64,000 bases of DNA, from assembly GCF_000271845.1 (NCBI RefSeq), contig NZ_JH719393.1, positions 1-64,000 of the forward strand, given 5' to 3'. Below the pieces are notes generated by a model. It did not search any database. It saw nothing but the letters and a program-made list of their open reading frames with translations, and was not told the DNA's origin. Source of the DNA: Rhizobium leguminosarum bv. trifolii WSM2297 (GTDB lineage: Bacteria > Pseudomonadota > Alphaproteobacteria > Rhizobiales > Rhizobiaceae). Below, piece by piece: positions 61,862 to 64,000 of the stretch. The first letter of the stretch is position 1. Every line of letters starts with the position of its first letter. The position numbers and the translations under genes are program-made.

Positions 61862-62371
61862 ATGGCGTCTCCATGGAAACTTCTTGCTCGGCTGGTGTCA
61901 CCGCTACGTCAGCAGAGACAGGAACACGGCCCGACCGATGAGGTGAAGCCGGACGTGTTCGCGATCGCAAAGCCAGCCGAATTGGCCGGCAACAATGGGG
62001 TGAATGAGGCGGATCCTCCGGCCGATGAAAAGCCGCCGACTCACGATCAATCCGAGCCCGTGTCAACGGAAGCGAATCATTCCGAAGGAACGGCGAGCAC
62101 TGTCGGTGGATCGGTAGATATCGAAGCTGCCAAGCCTCTAGCGGCGCCTGATCCGGCCGTCGCCAAAGTCGCAACGCGAAAGCACGGCAGACGTGGCAAG
62201 AAAGGGGAAACGGCTGAAGTTGTTACTCCAACCTCTCTACGCGTTGCCACCCTTTCTGACGATGCAATCACCCTTGATGGAGAGATCAAGCTGCTCCGCG
62301 ACCAACTGGCCAAAAAACTTCAGCTTCAAAACGCACAACTGAAGAGGATGCTCCAGCGGTTCGAACGTTGA
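61862..62371 (+). CDS. SyrB-like coiled-coil protein, second copy
   Basis: 169 aa. MASPWKLLARLVSPLRQQRQ, a long acidic/Ala-rich disordered middle, then a C-terminal coiled coil (LDGEIKLLRDQLAKKLQLQN, AQLKRMLQRFER) laid out like that of the preceding gene. The basic patch KHGRRGKKG lies before the coiled coil. ATG 61862 is preferred to 61817 for its family-like N-terminus. It lies 128 bases after the first SyrB-like gene on the same strand. The two could form a hetero-oligomer through their coiled coils. Confidence 0.7.
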   Translation: MASPWKLLARLVSPLRQQRQEHGPTDEVKPDVFAIAKPAELAGNNGVNEADPPADEKPPTHDQSEPVSTEANHSEGTASTVGGSVDIEAAKPLAAPDPAVAKVATRKHGRRGKKGETAEVVTPTSLRVATLSDDAITLDGEIKLLRDQLAKKLQLQNAQLKRMLQRFER

Positions 62372-62572
62372 TCCCGCCTGTCATATCTCTGGCACCTAAT
62401 CGGACTAATTTATCGAGGATTGCGCCGGACCCCAAGTGGCGTGTCACCGCGCGACCATAAACGCGAGGCTGTCGGACGCAAAGGCGGTCGGTAGCCTTGT
62501 CTCCTCGTCCGAGCGTCGCGTGCATCTGATGACTTCGTCCGCTGGCTGCAGGAGAGGTTCTGTTTTCAATCG

Positions 62573-62601
62573 GACGTCAAATAGACGTCAAATCGTCAAA
62601 T
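62573..62601. repeat. Three tandem CGTCAAAT direct repeats
   Basis: GACGTCAAAT (62573-62582), GACGTCAAAT (62584-62593) and CGTCAAAT (62594-62601), spaced at 11 and then 8-10 bases, about one helical turn apart. They lie in the 588-bp gap 62372-62959, which otherwise contains no gene that I can support. They look like a regulator binding array. Confidence 0.6.
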
Positions 62602-62898
62602 CTTGACTTGCAGTCAGTCAATAGGTGCTGCGGGCGGTCAACCCGGTCGCTGTCTACTCTCAAGTTCTGGACTATCATTCGCCTTCCAGGAGACTTCGGC
62701 ATCGAGGGGTGGCGCTGAGATCCTGACAGCCCACCCCGCCGTAACCCTCAGGCTTTCTCAGATTGCCTTTGGAAGCCTGCGGTCGTGCGACGGCTTGAGC
62801 CGCGCGGCGTTCTAGTGGTCAATGAGGCGAGCAAGGCCACCCGGCCCAGAGCTGCGGGGCATCTTTCCAAACGCAAGCAGCCTTCGTTCGAAACGGAA

Positions 62899-62924
62899 TG
62901 AACGAAGTGCGCATGGACGCGTTA
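62899..62924 (+). promoter_or_regulatory. Candidate EcfG-type promoter of the DUF992 gene
   Basis: TGAAC (62899-62903), 16-base spacer, CGTTA (62920-62924), about 35 bases before the DUF992 start. One mismatch in the -35 box; the -10 box is the consensus CGTT. Confidence 0.45.
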
Positions 62925-62959
62925 TGATCTAGGGCTCGGAGCAACGAGGAAATGATCCA

Positions 62960-63478
62960 ATGAAAAAGTTCTTGATCATGGCGGCGGCCGTTTCGCTTGG
63001 AATCGGCCCTGCCGCTACGGCGGCGACCATGCATAAGCAAGCCAAACATCCGGCACCAACAGTCGCCAGCGAGCCAAAGCAGCGCTTGGGAACATTGTCG
63101 TGTGAGGTTGCGGGCGGCGCCGGTTTTATTATCGGATCGAGCAAAGCCGTTGACTGCACATTCAAGCAGCGCTCTGGCAAGGTCGAGCGTTACACCGGCA
63201 AGATCGGCAAACTTGGCGTCGATATTGGTGTGACAGGCAAGACATATCTGAGCTGGACGGTGGTCAACACCGCGCCAACTCGGGTGGGAGACGGTGCACT
63301 CGCCGGAACCTACGTCGGCGCCTCTGCCGCCGCATCAGTGGGCGTAGGGCTTGGCGCAAACGCTCTAGTCGGGGGTAATTCCAAGAACTTCGCGCTGCAG
63401 CCCCTCAGTGCCGAAACCGGCACTGGGGTCAATGTTGCGGCGGGCGTCTCCCGCCTTCAGCTCCGTCCGGGCGGTTAA
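62960..63478 (+). CDS. DUF992 exported protein
   Basis: 172 aa. Signal peptide (MKKFLIMAAAVSLGIGPAATA) then a DUF992 domain: LGTLSCEVAGGAGFIIGSSK, VDCTFKQRSGKVERYTGKIG, KLGVDIGVTGKTYLSWTVV, and a Gly/Ala-rich C-terminal part (GTYVGASAAASVGVGLGANA). DUF992 proteins are periplasmic or outer-membrane-associated in rhizobia and related bacteria, function unknown; the C-terminus recalls small glycine-rich beta proteins. The start is supported by gaggaaatgatcc upstream. Candidate stress promoter upstream. Confidence 0.92.
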   Translation: MKKFLIMAAAVSLGIGPAATAATMHKQAKHPAPTVASEPKQRLGTLSCEVAGGAGFIIGSSKAVDCTFKQRSGKVERYTGKIGKLGVDIGVTGKTYLSWTVVNTAPTRVGDGALAGTYVGASAAASVGVGLGANALVGGNSKNFALQPLSAETGTGVNVAAGVSRLQLRPGG

Positions 63479-63639
63479 TCGCTCTGCGCGAATTGCGGCC
63501 ACCGGGGCGTAGCTGGTCCTGGCTGCCCTGCGGTAACCGACCGCGGGGCGACAGCTGGCGATGAGGCTTGTTGGCTGAGCGGGCTATATTTCGAAGCAGC
63601 GCCGCCACAATGCTGGCGGCGTAACAGGGTGCATTAGCA

Positions 63640-63822
63640 TCAAAGAGTGTTTTTCAAATTGTATGCTGCCCGATCTGCGGAATCTCTATCGGACCGATGG
63701 AGGTTGATGATGCGAGCCGCATCCGTGGAGCCTATTCCGTGCTTCTTTGCGAAGTAGGTTACGTCATAAGCATCTGAAACCTTTTTACGGGTTTCCTGCA
63801 CAGTGAGATTATTTTGGTTCAT
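63640..63822 (-). CDS. DUF3606-like small protein (60 aa)
   Basis: The core DAYDVTYFAKKHGIGSTDAA then RIINLHRSDRDSADRAAYNL follows the DUF3606-type pattern (V-x-Y-x-A-K-K, helix, then a charged R-D segment). It is more diverged than the one at 51763, so the family call is less secure. ATG at 63822. It faces the end of the window and nothing else is clear after it; the last 178 bases show no gene. Confidence 0.65.
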   Translation of the reverse strand: MNQNNLTVQETRKKVSDAYDVTYFAKKHGIGSTDAARIINLHRSDRDSADRAAYNLKNTL

Positions 63823-64000
63823 TGCGTCCCCTGGGAGCAGGTCGTTCGATTGAGCAACGATGGCCGCTTCGTCGTTGTCTGACGAGAGGGACTCTCGTTT
63901 TGTCGCTTTTGATCGAAAGCTTTGGGGCGGGTATTGCTGATAGGACTCAAGGTAACCGATATGGAGCGCCCCACTGTCCGACTGGAATTCTTCTTCCCGG

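Noticed and set aside
1..64000. tRNA, rRNA, CRISPR arrays, riboswitches, replication origin, prophage or conjugation genes
   Set aside because: None seen: no regularly spaced repeats, no tRNA-like T-loop sequences, and no rep, tra or phage proteins.

Overview
The window looks like an accessory or secondary-replicon segment from a Rhizobiaceae alphaproteobacterium, most likely Rhizobium. The grounds are high GC content with alphaproteobacterial codon use and several typically rhizobial proteins: tandem Ku proteins, SyrB-like coiled-coil proteins, DUF982, DUF992, DUF2934 and DUF3606 small proteins, a KGG-repeat stress protein, an HWE-family histidine kinase, and many LysR and cupin-AraC regulators. 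There is no tRNA, rRNA, CRISPR array, replication or conjugation gene, or prophage structural gene.

Layout. 0-2.7 kb: small proteins, a terminator apparently split by a 47-bp palindromic insertion, and an NmrA-type reductase divergent from an AraC regulator. 2.8-5.0 kb: small stress-type genes, including a DUF2934-receiver fusion and a KGG protein. 5.1-11.8 kb: a FixJ-type response regulator downstream of a giant (about 1980 aa) kinase-ATPase-GAF-PAS-histidine kinase. 11.8-14.3 kb: decayed DNA with a hydroxyphenylacetate hydroxylase relic and a complete IS5-family element. 14.4-17.7 kb: AraC regulator, frameshifted alpha/beta hydrolase and MFS exporter. 18.0-20.6 kb: HWE kinase with a single-domain receiver. 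20.8-21.4 kb: EAL-domain relic. 21.4-23.9 kb: a tightly packed lipoprotein / NRAMP-like / PRC-barrel / PRC-barrel operon. 24-26.5 kb: relics (LysR, YCII, Rossmann fragment), a DUF982 gene and an AT-rich intergenic stretch with a probable small RNA or leader.

26.6-41 kb is a chain of regulator-plus-redox-enzyme cassettes: SDR and NmrA with AraC; ABM protein and quinone oxidoreductase with LysR; AraC with SDR and alpha/beta hydrolase; LysR with aldo/keto reductase; AraC with MFS. The spaces between them hold relics of LysR, EAL, etfB and GST genes. 41.2-47.5 kb: an amino-acid-type ABC transporter with an M20 amidohydrolase and a dihydroxyphthalate-decarboxylase-like protein, divergent from a MocR/GntR-type regulator. 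47.9-49.8 kb: an oversized HipA-family kinase with an AbiEi-like N-terminus, preceded by two palindromic operator-like boxes. 49.9-54.2 kb: transglutaminase-like protein, small proteins and two Ku genes. 54.9-60.6 kb: a complete amino-sugar-type operon (DeoR regulator, BadF-type kinase, binding protein, two permeases, SIS isomerase) without its ABC ATPase. 61-64 kb: two SyrB-like coiled-coil proteins, a DUF992 exported protein and a DUF3606 protein.

Two themes tie the window together. First, several genes (KGG protein, DUF2934-receiver, DUF3606, lipoprotein/NRAMP/PRC operon, DUF992 and perhaps ku) look like general-stress-response genes, and several have upstream sequences resembling the alphaproteobacterial EcfG promoter (GGAAC, a 16-17 bp spacer, then a -10 box ending in GTT). 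Second, the DNA is heavily littered with pseudogene debris, as expected of a fluid accessory region. All functional calls come from reading the sequence and from knowledge of protein families; no database search was run.
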